The notes beneath the pieces are model-generated. The model did no database searches. It worked only from the letters and a program-made list of their open reading frames with translations, and was not told the origin of the DNA. A stretch of 64,000 nt of DNA from Wolfiporia cocos (lineage: Eukaryota; Basidiomycota; Agaricomycetes; Polyporales; Phaeolaceae): positions 186,001-250,000 of the forward strand of contig JACCLO010000013.1 in NCBI GenBank assembly GCA_029448655.1, read 5' to 3'. Made by a program: the position numbers and the translations under genes. This document shows, piece by piece, positions 46,210 to 58,500 of the stretch. Positions within the stretch are counted from its first letter, which is position 1; the number at the start of each line of letters is the position of its first letter.

Positions 46210-48790
46210 ATGTCGAAGGACGTCAGAAGCCCCGACCAGCCATCAATTGATCACGAAGCCATTGAGAAGGCTGCCAGCGAAGACATCGCTGCAGTCACAG
46301 TTACTGACGTTTTTGACGACGAGCTTCTAGCGAAGTAAGCGAAGCTCATTAATAGACGGTTTATGCGCTCACTGCTGCTTTGCTTCAGACACTTCATACC
46401 CCCAGATTCGTATGAGGGCAAACATCGGTTTGATCCCAACGCGGTATGGACTGAGGCTGAGGAAAGGTCTCTTATTCGCAAAATAGACATACGTGTCATG
46501 CTGTTTTGCTGCATCTGCTTCTGCGCCCTACAGCTCGATCGAGGCAATGTGAATCTCTCTCTTAACAAGATTGCTATTACGAGCGTAACTGACGCTATCG
46601 CAGCTGAGCAATGCACTGTCAGACAACATGCTCAAAGAGTAAGTGGTCGATACAATTGCGGAAATAGCGAGTAAGGAAGCTTACACTCTGTGACATCCAT
46701 AGTCTAGATATGACCACTGACGACTACAATACCGGGAACACAATTTTCTGTAAGTCGCACATAACTGTCTGATATACTGCGATTGTAGCTAAGAACAATC
46801 GTACAGTCGTATCATTCCTCTGTATGGAGATACCCTCACAACTGATTAGCAAGCGGATCGGTGTCGAGCGCTGGGTGCCAATGCAGATGGTGCTATGGAG
46901 CATCGTAGCCGTATGCCAGTGTGCGTTGACCGGCAAGAAATCGTTTTGGGCAACACGAGCACTTCTGGGGATCTTCGAAGGTGGTTTTATTCCGGACATG
47001 GTCAGTTACTGCGCGCATAGTCATAGCACGGCCTCACGTGCTTGTCTAGGTTCTATACCTCTCGTACTTTTACAAGGGTATGTACGTGCTGGCTCGTCTT
47101 CATAGCAGCTGTACTTAAGATGAGCTGAAGGCGACGAGCTTCCTGTACGACTGTCTTGGTTTTGGGGCTCCAATACCCTGACATCAGTCGTCGGTGCGCT
47201 GCTTGCCGCAGGAATTTTGCAAATGCGCGGAATGCATGGCTGGGCGGGGTGGCGGTGGGTGACTGACGTGTAGTCGCGTTGATATACCATTGATTGTGGG
47301 ACTGTTTGCTGCAGATACCTCTTCCTTATCGAAGGCGCAGTCACTCTAGCTGTCGGCGTTGTTGCTCTCTTCTACCTACCGCCCTCCCCTACGCAGACAG
47401 CGAACGTGTTCCGAGGGCGCGACGGATGGTTCTCCGAACGCGAGGAGACCATCCTTGTCACGCGCATCCTTGTACGTGATTCGCGCATGGTAAATTCCGC
47501 TAACTGTGAGCTTACTGATGCATGGGCTAGCACGACGACCCAACAAAGAGCGACATGCATAACCGCCAGTCGATCACTTTGCTGCTGTTCTGGCGGTCAC
47601 TAACGGATTATGACATGGCGCCGTTATACATCGTAAGCACGATTATCGTGTCCTCCGATGACCTGGCCTAATTGCTATTGTATAGCTTGGTCTTATGGTG
47701 TTCATACCACTGTCTACGGTCAAGAGCTACTTCACTTGTCAGTATCTCAATCGATCTACAGTTCATTTTGAGTACTCGGCTCACGAGATAATGTCGACTT
47801 CCACAGTGAGCTTGAAGAGTTTGTCAGCACTATCAATTCATCCCATCGTTCAATACGCTGATGGGACCTATTGCAGCGGATTTAGCACATTCGCAACAAA
47901 TCTTCTGACTATTCCTGCGAGTTTCTTGAGCATCTGGGTGCGTTGATGCCTTTATTCTACCAAATGCGGCCTCGGATGAAGCAGTGTCGTATGAATTAGA
48001 CGTTACTGTTGATTGCATGGTTCTCGAGACGAGTAAAGCAGCGTGCATGGATCACATTGTATGTCTCAGCTTCGTGACGCTTCGATATGGTGTCCATGAC
48101 CTTTTAAACGCTCGCTTTTAGAATATATCCGTTGTGGCAGATCCCATTCTATGTGGCACTGCTTACAATCAAGGCCAGCACGGGCGCATGGACGAAGTAT
48201 GGAATATATTTGTTGCTCATGGTGAGTTGATCCGTATATCGGAGGAATGGAGTACTTACGTCTATGTCAGTTATGCCCAGACATTCAGGCAATTCTTGTG
48301 GGCTGGTGCAGCATTGTGAGGACTTTGCTTTGTGTCTAATGACCAGTTACTCATTCCCATCCGATAGAACAGCGGTAGTGTCCGCACTCGCAGCATCAGT
48401 GCATCCATATACAACATGATGTGCCAGTACATCCCAACCCTTCTCTCTAGTCCTGTCTACGCCTGACTCTCTACTGCAGACTCGGAAGCCTGATTGCGTC
48501 CAACATATACCGCAGCGACGATGCCCCGTACTATAACCGAGGGAACCGTGTTCTGCTTGGACTTAGTGTGCTCAACGCGGCACTCATTCTCGCGACGAAG
48601 GCATGGTACACCTGGCAGAACGCACGGAGGACGCGTGTGTGGGACACAATGACTTCCGAGCAGAAAGATAAATATTTGGAGTCGAAGAAGGCAATGGGAA
48701 ACAAGCGGTACGCTTACCGACTATGCTGGTGTAAGCGGAGGCTAATCGTGTCTCGAATGGAATAGTTTAAACTTCCGATTTGCGCATTGA
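46210..48790 (+). CDS. MFS transporter, anion:cation symporter family (Dal5/Tna1/Soa1-like), copy 1
   Basis: About 500 residues in many small exons. After MSKDVRSPDQPSIDHEAIEK come [202 protein letters not shown], and an end in NFRFAH. DRGN and the FxEGGFIP block are typical of fungal carboxylate, allantoate, nicotinate and sulfonate permeases. It acts at the plasma membrane by family. All splice sites I traced are GT..AG and the frame is open. Confidence 0.82.
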
Positions 48791-49109
48791 ACCAGGTGAC
48801 GCATGTCGCTTCTTCGACAAATACCTGACGGGTTGCGATTACATGAAAATGTATTTAGAGAGCGAATCGATATCACATTACTATCCGAATATGTCACTCG
48901 CGTTCTTAATGGGTCAGGATATGGGAGTATAATCTCATCCGACTCTCCACATCCTTGACGGAGGGTGGCACTACGCTATGGCTGCTATATGGGCCGTCCA
49001 TACAAGCATTCCGGTATAAGCTATCACTCGTCCACGACCGTGGTTTTAGTTGACCTTGGCTCATCCGAATCCTTGGATATCTCACCTGAGGATCTGACGT
49101 TACTATGAG

Positions 49110-49921
49110 TGGACAAAGGTTGCAAAACGGACACAGGTTACAAACTGGCTCACATAGCGAGAAGTAGTAAGGATTGGGCTCCTCAAAATAATACCCATGC
49201 TTCTGATGTTGAAGTTAATGTCAAAATACTGTCCTATTTCCAAGTGATGGACACTGTAGAAAATCATTGGTGTCGCAAACGCCTCCAAGATTGTGAAATT
49301 CATGCATTGATTTCCAGATCTAGTCCGATCCAGTGATTGAAACATCTCGCTCTTCTTGGAGCAATGTGATATACCTGATACCACTATTATGATCAATCCC
49401 CGGTTTCATTGTAGTACAGACTCTGTGTAGAATTACGATACAATGTTCAAATGCAACAAAGCGCTGGCTCATTACTCAGAAAGGAAGTCACGCAATCTCG
49501 CATATTCAAACCCCATTTCGGCAGCTCTCCTGCATTCTCCATCCCACATTACGCTTGGTTTGAACATATATTTGTTTTGGTTCTTGGATATCCTGATGAA
49601 GGTCTGATCATAAGTTCTTCAGTTTCAGCAGTGACTCAGATCACGGTGGGACCTGCATGCCGGTCAAGCCGGCCGACTGCCGCGACCTCGGCATGCGTGG
49701 CAGTGCGTGACGATCTGTGACATAATTTTGCAACCTCTGTCCGTTTGACACCCCCCACTTGGAACGTCTCGCTCACTCGTTCAACATACACAGCTGTTGA
49801 CATTATATTTTTGTCTCATAGACAGGATACATGGCTATCCATCTGAAAAGATCTGGAGGTAAACGGCGGCAAGTTGAATTTACAATCCGCGACTTTCTGA
49901 AAGTTTTGCAACCTGTGTCCA
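49110..49921. mobile_element. Small terminal-inverted-repeat element
   Basis: Begins TGGACAAAGGTTGCAAAAC (49110-49128) and ends with its complement carrying one mismatch (49903-49921). Related strings lie inside both ends (49129-49146 and near 49720). About 812 bp with no transposase frame. The target duplication is unclear (possibly TA), so the class is open. Confidence 0.5.
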
Positions 49922-50565
49922 TCCTTAGTATGGCATATTCCTTGCTGCCTCGGTGTTCTCATCTGGAATCTAAAGGTCAAAGATGAGGAGCATAAGGATC
50001 CGCGAGAGGCAGAAGATGTTGCATTGATTAATCGAGATGATTGTGATCCGTTCTGCTCAGCACGTTGCTCGGCAGCGACGGTACCTGATAAGCCGACGAA
50101 TAGACAGCATTAGACTACCACGGATCCCCTACCGTTCTGGCTTCTCGCTGTAGTAGACGCTCACGACTTTGCGCATCCGCGTCGCGCGAGCTCTTGCACA
50201 ATTAGCCGGCCCGGCGATCAATGATCAGTTTCCTGCTTTGGCAAGCGTTCTGTTCGTCTAACTGGCGCTTCGGGCGTTTCTTCAACGGTCATCTCGCCTG
50301 AGATGATATCGCGTTCATCGAAGCCCTTATGTGCCAATGCAGCTAATGACAAGGTTTCGCTCTCTTATCTACGTGTTGCAGGTCCGCTCGGTCCCGTGAA
50401 TGATTTGCTATCGGTGGTCGTCGCAAACGCCACTGACGGTGTTCAGGGATTCCCAAATGGTCCCCACACTTCTAGACGTAGGGCATTTAAGCTTCTGCCC
50501 TCCTTCTTCTGCCCCTTCAGTTCTCTGTTCGAGACGCAAGGCTCTTGGTACTTGTTTCGCTGACT
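49922..50565. repeat. Upstream flank of transporter 2, duplicated from transporter 1
   Basis: Matches 45730-46209 in patches, showing that the tandem duplication took promoter sequence along but not the dioxygenase gene. Confidence 0.55.
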
Positions 50566-53152
50566 ATGTCGTCGGACGTGAGGCGCACGAACGAATCCGA
50601 GTCCTCAGTCGTCATCGACGTCCTTGAGAAGACCGCCGGTGAAGACATCGCGGTGCTTGAAACTGAGGATGTCTTCTATGACGAGGTATTAGCAAAGTAA
50701 GCCCACAGATACACAGAAATAAATGTGCTCACCAACATTCCGTTCGCAGGCATTTTGTGCCTCCAGATTCATACGAGGGAAAGCATCGATTTGATCCTAA
50801 GGCGGTATGGGCCAAAGAAGAGGAGCAAAAGCTGATCCGTAAAATCGATACCCGGGTCATGCTCTTCTGCTGTATCTGCTTTAGTGCTCTTCAACTTGAC
50901 AGAGGAAACGTACGCTTTGAATAGTTGCGCTATGTCTGACGGAATTTATCTTACGTGCCTGTAACCCAGCTAAGCAACGCACTGTCGGACAACATGTTGA
51001 AAGAGTCAGTTCCGAAGTCAGGTCAAAGTAGACGGCATATCTCACAAAGTGCGCAGCCTTGGGCTGACTACTGACGACTACAATACCGGCAACACACTTT
51101 TCTGTCAGTTTTCCGCGACTTTAATGGCCTGTCCACTGAGCCGCGGCTCTACAGTCGTATCATTCCTCTTCATGGAGATACCCTCACAACTGATCAGCAA
51201 GCGGATCGGAGTAGAGCGGTGGGTTCCAATGCAGATGGTCCTGTGGAGCGTCGTCGCCATCAGTCAGTGCGCACTGAACGGACGGAAGTCGTTTTGGGCG
51301 ACCCGAGCGCTTCTTGGTATGTTCGAGGGTGGGTTTATTCCAGATATGGTGAGTACTTGCCCATTGGCCGATAGAAAAAGCGCAAACAGTGATCTGTAGG
51401 TCCTGTATCTCTCATATTTCTACAAGGGCATGTATATAGTTCAGCTGCATAACATCTTGGAGTGCTAACGTGGCGCTGCAGGAGATGAGCTCCCTGTGCG
51501 GCTCTCGTGGTTCTGGGGTACCGATACGCTAACTTCGGTAATTGGCGCCCTTCTTGCCGCGGGAATATTACAACTGCGTGGAGCTAATGGATGGGAGGGA
51601 TGGCGGTATATCAACCCATTCAATGGCCCCCATGTCCAATGCTAAAAGTACTTCGTTTATCCCCTCTTAACGGAACACATTAGATACCTCTTCCTGATCG
51701 AAGGCGTGATAACCCTTTCTATCGGAGCGGTCGCGCTTGTCTATCTTCCTCCTTCGCCCACGCAGACGGCGAGCTTCTTTCGCGAGCGGGACGGGTGGTT
51801 CACCAAGAGGGAGGAGACAGTTATGGTTACACGTGTCCTCGTGAGTAATCGCTACATATTCTGCGCATCCATTGTTGATGAACGTATGACTTGAACAGCG
51901 GGACGATCCGACGAAGAGCGACATGCATAACCGCCAATCAATCACGTTGAAACTATTTTGGCAGTCGTTGACAGACTACGACATGGCACCATTGTATGCG
52001 GTATGTGCACGATATGTTACATGGTTTTCACTCGATATGAACTATACTTACGTTGTACAGCTGGGGCTAATGGCCTTTATACCTTTGAACACCTTCACCA
52101 ATTATTTTACTTGTCAGTGATCAACGCATCTCGTGTTAACCTCATCTGACCACTGGAAACGTTTCTAGTGAATCTCAAAGAATTGTCAGTGCCTTCCATA
52201 TTTTCTAACATTTCAATGCATTGACGAGCGCGTAACAGGGGATTCAGTACGTTCGAAACGAATTTGCTCACAATTCCTGGTAGCTTCCTGAGCGTATGGG
52301 TATGACGTCGCCTGCGTACTACTGTCCATATACATCTCTTACCTACAGCTTTTGTTTAGACCCTCCTCGGTATCGCGTGGCTCTCGCGGCGGCTTCGACA
52401 ACGCGCCTTGGTGACGATGTATGTCGGCGCTCCAATCGCTTCGACGTCGGCTGTGCATTGATGATAATTCTCTCTCGGCAGAATATACCCTCTATGGCAG
52501 ATACCGTCCTTCATTGCTCTAATCACCATACCGGATAGCACGGGGGCTTGGGCGAAATACAGCATATACCTGCTAATCATGGTATATCATTCGCGCGCAT
52601 CTGTTAAGCGTACCGCGCTGATATTGAGCTCAGCTCAGTCCGGATATTCAAGCCATACAGGTTGGGTGGTGCAGCATCGTGAGTAAAGTGTGCTTTATTT
52701 CTACAGCATGTTGTGTAATCCACTGCAGAACAGCGGAAGCGTGAGGACGCGCAGCATCAGCGCATCGATTTACAACATGATGTGCCAGTACGCTCTATTT
52801 AGTCTATCTTCGAAGATGATGATGTCTCAGCCACATTCAGGCTAGGCAGTCTAATCGCATCGAATATATACCGCAGCAACGATGCGCCGTACTACCATCG
52901 TGGAAATCGTGTCCTACTGGGGCTATGCGTGCTTGACGCGGTGCTCATGCTTGCAACGAAGGCATGGTACATGTGGCGAAACGCGCAGCGAGCGCGAGCA
53001 TGGGATGCGATGACGCCTGAGCTGAAAGATGCGTATCTGAGTCAGACGAAGGGGAGAGGAAATAAGCGGTGCGTTAACGACGCCATCATCCGGTGACGTG
53101 ATATTGACCTATTCCTGGTTCAAACAGAGTAAACTTTCGATTTGCGCACTAA
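50566..53152 (+). CDS. MFS transporter, anion:cation symporter family, copy 2
   Basis: Tandem paralogue of copy 1 with the same exon pattern: [214 protein letters not shown], and an end in NFRFAH at 53152. One donor, after YFYKG, reads GC instead of GT (51428-51429); only a GC..AG intron keeps the frame there. Otherwise the gene looks intact. Copy 2 is probably diverging in substrate or expression. Confidence 0.78.
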
Positions 53153-53492
53153 GAAGTTGTCGCTGCTGATCATTCCCATTGAGTTTAGCACATACGAGGC
53201 TTAGTGTAACCACCATGAACTCGGCATGCGGTGCAGTATGACTCATGCTTACAAGAATAGTGTTGCATATTGAAACAGATCTACCTTTCGTCAGCCATGT
53301 CTGCTGCAGTCGATATCTCTTCATAAATTAGATTTGACCATCATCTGAAACAGCTCATCCCCACAACGTCATCCTGAGACCAACCGAGCATCGAGCACCT
53401 CTCCGCCACAATATGATCCCATCACTTTGGTACGAGTGATGGACAAGAGCAGGGATACTTGCTAGAGTAGTAAGGCATCTGTTTGAAGATCA

Positions 53493-53762
53493 TTAAACCT
53501 CATCGTCCCACAAATCCTCGCAGCCCAATTCGTTGTCTTCTTCCATTGTTACACAGTCTGTTTCTATAACTTCGATCATATTTCGCTCCGTTCGAGCACC
53601 TCGCTCCAGATCTCGTGATTGATTTTGTATCTGCGACTGGTCTGATCCTCCTGATTCTTGAACACCAACATAAATGGACTGCGGTTGGAACCGTAGAGTA
53701 TTATGCGCTCTGCATTTGATTGTCAACTGAATGCCAGAGGGTCTTCTTGGTCGAGGCAGCAT
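53493..53762 (-). other. Unassigned 89-codon open frame
   Basis: Rich in Gln, Arg and Glu, ending DELGCEDLWDDEV-like acidic sequence. It could be the last exon of an unrecognised gene; nothing around it supports a full gene. Confidence 0.2.
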
Positions 53763-53890
53763 TCACGGAGATTCATCATCGTGCGTGCAATGTAAATGGG
53801 CAGTAACCTATCATCAATTTGAATTATGGTGCAGTCACACCATTTGGTGACCTCAGGTTGGTGCCTTGATATAGAACTCCGAAGGCATAG

Positions 53891-54072
53891 TATTTGTGGC
53901 AAAACGCACAGCGAACGCGAGCATGGGATGCGATGGTGTTGTAGCAGAAAGATGCGTATCTGAGCCAGACGAAGGGGAAGGGGAACAAACGGTGCGTCAA
54001 CGGCGCTGTCATCAAGTAGCGGAATATTGACCTACTTCTTTTCAAACAGCTTGAGCTCCCGATTCGCGCACC
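53891..54072 (+). pseudogene. 3' fragment of a third transporter copy
   Basis: Matches the last two exons of the two transporters (WQNAQRTRAWDAM, YLSQTKGKGNK, then a degraded end), with a TAG inside where the others read T(P/S)E. A remnant of a further tandem duplication. Confidence 0.75.
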
Positions 54073-54619
54073 AAGAGGTTCCGGCTTAGCATTCAGTTTT
54101 GTATTCAGCTTCGTCTTGGCTTGGAAGGCGTATTTGTAATAGTGTGAACTGGCCAGAATGAACTTCGTGTCTGCTATTCACATTTACATGATATAATCAC
54201 TGCCATCATATGCACATAGATCACGAGAAAGCAACTATCTTCATGAAACCTGTCCAATTAGTTGCCAAGATCAACGCAAGTGCATAACACCAGTGATGTC
54301 TATTCCGAAAGTAGGTGAGCTTAAATCTGCTACTATCCGCAATATATGTGTCCAAATAGTCTAAAATTACAGAGTACTGGGGAGCTTCATATAGTAGCAA
54401 AGACGATACCGGAAATATGTATTCCAAGTCGACTCTATTACTATTGAGCCTTGATGAATCACCGACATAAGTCATGCTTAGATGTCTAGTTCGTCAAGTG
54501 CAACAATCATAGCACGAGTTACTATATTGATACAAGGCATCCTTGAAATGATATAACGGAGCATTAATCCAAGCAGCGTTGACTGCTGGGAGCCCTGCAT
54601 GGACCATGATAGGACAAAA

Positions 54620-55185
54620 TCAGACGATAGAGTTTCGCCGTGCTAGCTGGCCAGCGGCAGGCTGTCGATTCATCGGTTTGCAAGCTTCTGTTGGCCGGCG
54701 ATGATTCTTTATGACTCGCGACACATCCGCATCGCACGGCAGATTGTCATACTTCTGTTCATCTTCAATTGCGGTCGTATCTCCTGTAGACAATCCGGAA
54801 GCAAAGGCAACTGTGCGACTTGTTGTGACGAAACCCGTATCACTCGTGGGGGAGAGAAAAACAACCGATTGGCCATGTCTTGAAATGTAGGCTCGGCCGT
54901 TCAGACTTGTCAGCAACGAGTTGGAGTATCTAGGAACGCGACGTCAATGCTTTGAATCTGCACCGGCAACAAATCCGCACAGTTTAGTTATGATGATAGA
55001 CCTGATTCAAAGGCAGTAAGCAGCTACTCATCAACATATTCATAATGCTTACGGTGTTTCATAAATCATCGTATCACGCAACTATTGCGAGAAACTTCAG
55101 ACATGATTTATTTGTGAATATACACTTGATTACATACTGATGGGGAGTTGTTGAATACTAGTACCAATATAGATACACCGGCTTA
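54620..55185 (-). pseudogene. DUF6534-type gene copy 2, 3' part
   Basis: The last exon (54620 to about 54930) starts YSNSLLTSLNGR and ends AGQLARRNSIV, parallel to copy 1 (YSNSLLTNLNSR to SGQVARRYSIV). The rest up to 55185 is intron. The 5' part of the gene continues at 63411 after the retrotransposon, in the same orientation. Whether the gene still works depends on splicing out an 8.2 kb insertion. Confidence 0.65.
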
Positions 55186-55190
55186 CGGTG

Positions 55191-55561
55191 TGACACAAGC
55201 GTATTCTCAAGCAACTACTCAGGGGAATATTACTCGCGTGAAAGCGTATTCCTAGTCTGAGGCTACTCAAGGCAACAAAGGCCAAGACGAGTCTGGGGTG
55301 CTCCCTGCTCGTCTGGCTGGTATATATGCTCGTAGGCTGTTTGTACATGTTTGGCTACTATACAGTATTACGTAAGCTGATAGACCGTTTAGAGTATGGT
55401 AAACCCTATCGTAGGTGTAGAGCCACATCAAGGGTGTCTGGGGTCTGTGTAGGCATGTGTGGGGTGTTCGGGGTCCTTGCACGTGATGCATAGGCGGGCG
55501 CTTAGATAAGATAAGGGTTGTCCCTAGTCGCAAGCTAGTTGGAGAAAATCGGCCTGTGACA
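55191..55561 (-). repeat. 3' LTR of the Gypsy element
   Basis: Starts TGTCACAGGCCG and ends GCTTGTGTCA on minus. The pol stop codon (55524-55526) lies inside it. TATATA is followed by the predicted RNA start AGACTCGTCTT (55284-55294). Confidence 0.95.
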
Positions 55562-58500
55562 GTACCCCCTCTTCTAGCTGCGTGTCCCCACGCCCAGCAA
55601 TCACTTTGTACATAGTTTGGTCAACATGGCATGGGTGGTCTACGGTTTTTTTGCAAATGTGTGGATTTGCGAGTTGGAGGGTGTTCAGAACCGGGTAGAT
55701 CCAGTATCCTTTCGATTCAGGTATAGTGGATTCTATCGGTTGTCCGACTCGTATTCCGTATTGTACGACCCGTGTGTGTGGATGAGAAAACCAGAAGTTG
55801 CGAGCGACGAGCTTCTTTTCATAGGCATAGAATGGTATACTGCCTTTGATCAGAAGTGTGATGTCTATGTCGTCGTATATGATGAACTCCTTCGGGTTTT
55901 CTCTGAGTCCCATTTCCTGAGCTTTTCGTTCGAAGTCCTCCCACTCTGGGTCCCATTTGGTTTCAGAGTGGTCCCAGCCAGTGTTTCGGTTTTTCCACTG
56001 GTTACCTGGGGCGGATGGTCTGGCTTCGAAGAACTTTGTGACGAGCTCTTGGTAATGGTTTAATCCACGCTTTCGTTCCCATGTTCTAGTCCCGTCAGAC
56101 CATTCGACTTCTAGCTCGATTCGCCCTCGGTCTTCCCTGGATTCGAGGATCCTGAGAGGCCTGCGAACGTCATTGCTTTCCGTCACTTTACTATGGTCCT
56201 GATTGGGGAAGGCGGGCGGTGTGTATGGTAGGAGTAAGACCTCGTTGAATACTGGGTATATCCCGCGCATGTCTGCGGGGAGGTCTAATTCGTATGCTCC
56301 GTGCCCGACCTTCTTCGTGACTTTGTACGGTCCAAACCGCTTGGAGTCAAGCTTCTTGGTTGGGTGGCCCATGTTTATGTTGCGGCCGTCGACCCAAACC
56401 AAGTCGCCTTCAGAGTACGATAGTGGCGATGCCCGTTTCCTATCGTAGTACTCTTTCATGCGTAGCTTAGCTTTCTCCAGGTTCTGTGAAGCGAGTTTGG
56501 ATATAGTGTGCATGTGTTCGACCCAATCCCGTGCTACCCCCTCTTCTTGTTCCGGCGCTTCTACACCTGTGAAAGGGTGGTATCCGTGCGTAAGGTAAAA
56601 GGGACTATATCCCGTGCTACTGTGTACGTGTGTCTTGTACGCAAAGCTTGCCAGCGGGAGTAAGTCCGGCCAGTTCGTATGAGTATCGTTAATAAATAAT
56701 CTAAGGTAGACCTCGAGTTCCTGGTTCATACGTTCCGTTTGCCCGTCTGTCTGTGGGTGGAACGCGGTACTCGGGTTTCCCTGTATTCCTAGTCTACGAT
56801 ATACGTCCTTTATGAATTCTGATACAAATTGTGGTCCTCTGTCGCTAAATATTTTCTTTGGTAGTCCGTGTTGTGCATATACTTTATCTACGAATATGTT
56901 GGCCCATCCTTCAGCCGATAGTTTAGTCGTTGTTGGTACAGCTATATAGTCCTTTGACTTCATGTCTACTACTACAATTATCGCGTTGTGACCCTTGGAA
57001 GTGGGGAGTCCCGTGATCATGTCTACGGAAATGTTCTCCCAGTTGTGTGTTGGAGTCGGGTTCGGGTTGAGTGGAGCCGCGCGTTTGGATCGGTCCGGCT
57101 TAGCGGCCTGGCACTTGATACAAGCCTTTACGTACTGGCGGATGTCTGAGCGCATCTTTGGCCACCAGTAGTGTCGGTGTATGGCAGTGTACGTGTTTTC
57201 GGTGCCAGGGTGTCCCGCTGAGACGGTGTCGTGGAACGAAGAAATGATTTTTCCGATTAATTCTTCGTCCCGAGGGATAATTAACCTCCCCCTCCTATAT
57301 CGCAGACCATCCTCGGTCATTTCCCCTACTTCTACTCCTTCCTTTCCATCGTAGAGAGCGGCTTCCGCTTTGACCCTCTCTTTTACTTCGTCGTGGGTGA
57401 TACCCTTGACTACAGTATAGAATGAGGATCGCAGCCTTTCTGCGCTGTCTTGGACGAAGAGGTGTGGCTTCAGGACGACTTGCCCTTCGAGGTGATCCTT
57501 GTCGTTTCCGTGATCACTTCTTCGGGAAAGCCCATCGGCCCTTCCATTGGTCTTCCCGGGGATGTGCACGAGTTGTAGGTCATACTCGGCGAGTTCCGTC
57601 ATCCACCGGGCTTGTCGCGGATTAATTTTCTGTGGGGTTTTAAAGTATTCTAGGTTCTTATGGTCCGTTAGTACTTCTACAGGGTGTTTGCCACCCATTA
57701 CGAAATGCCGCCATTCATCGAGTGCGCGCATGATGGCGAGGAGTTCTCTGTCGTAGATCTCGTAGTTCCGTTCTGCCGGTAGCATTGTCTTACTTTGGTA
57801 GGCGATGGGTTTCCAGACGCCGTCCTGTTTCTGCATGAGGCAGGCTCCGGTTGCGAAGTCCGATGAGTCTGCCTCGATGCGGAAAGGGTCGTCGTCGTTC
57901 GGTATCCCTAACACGGGTGCTTCGATAAATATTTTCTTTAACTTATCGAAACACTCTTGTTCCGCCGTACCCCACTGCCAAGGCGCGTCCTTGGTTAGGT
58001 TTATCAGTGGGCGTGCTACCGTGGAAAACTTAGGTATAAATCTCCGGTAGAAGTTTGCGAATCCAATGAAGGATTGCACTTCCTTCTTGTTCCGAGGTGC
58101 GGGCCATTCAGCCACTGCCGCCACCTTCGCGGGATCCATACGGATTTCCCCGTGAGAGATTATATGTCCTAAGTATTCTACTTCCGACTTCATAAACTCG
58201 CATTTCTCTGGTTTACAAGTCAACTTATTTTGACGGAGAACGAGCAGAACCCTGCGCAGGATCTCTTTGTGTTCTGCCTCGGTCTCCGTGAAAACAAGTA
58301 TGTCGTCTAAATATACAATGACCTTTCCTGTCATTATCAGGTCTCGGAAGATGTCGTTCATCAAGGTCTGGAACGTGCCCGGTGCGTTGCACATTCCGAA
58401 GAACATCACTAAGGGTTCGTATAATCCCCTATTAGTGATGAAGGCGGCTTTTTCTTCGTCGCCTTCCTTGATTCTGACGTTCGTGTATCCCCAACGAATG

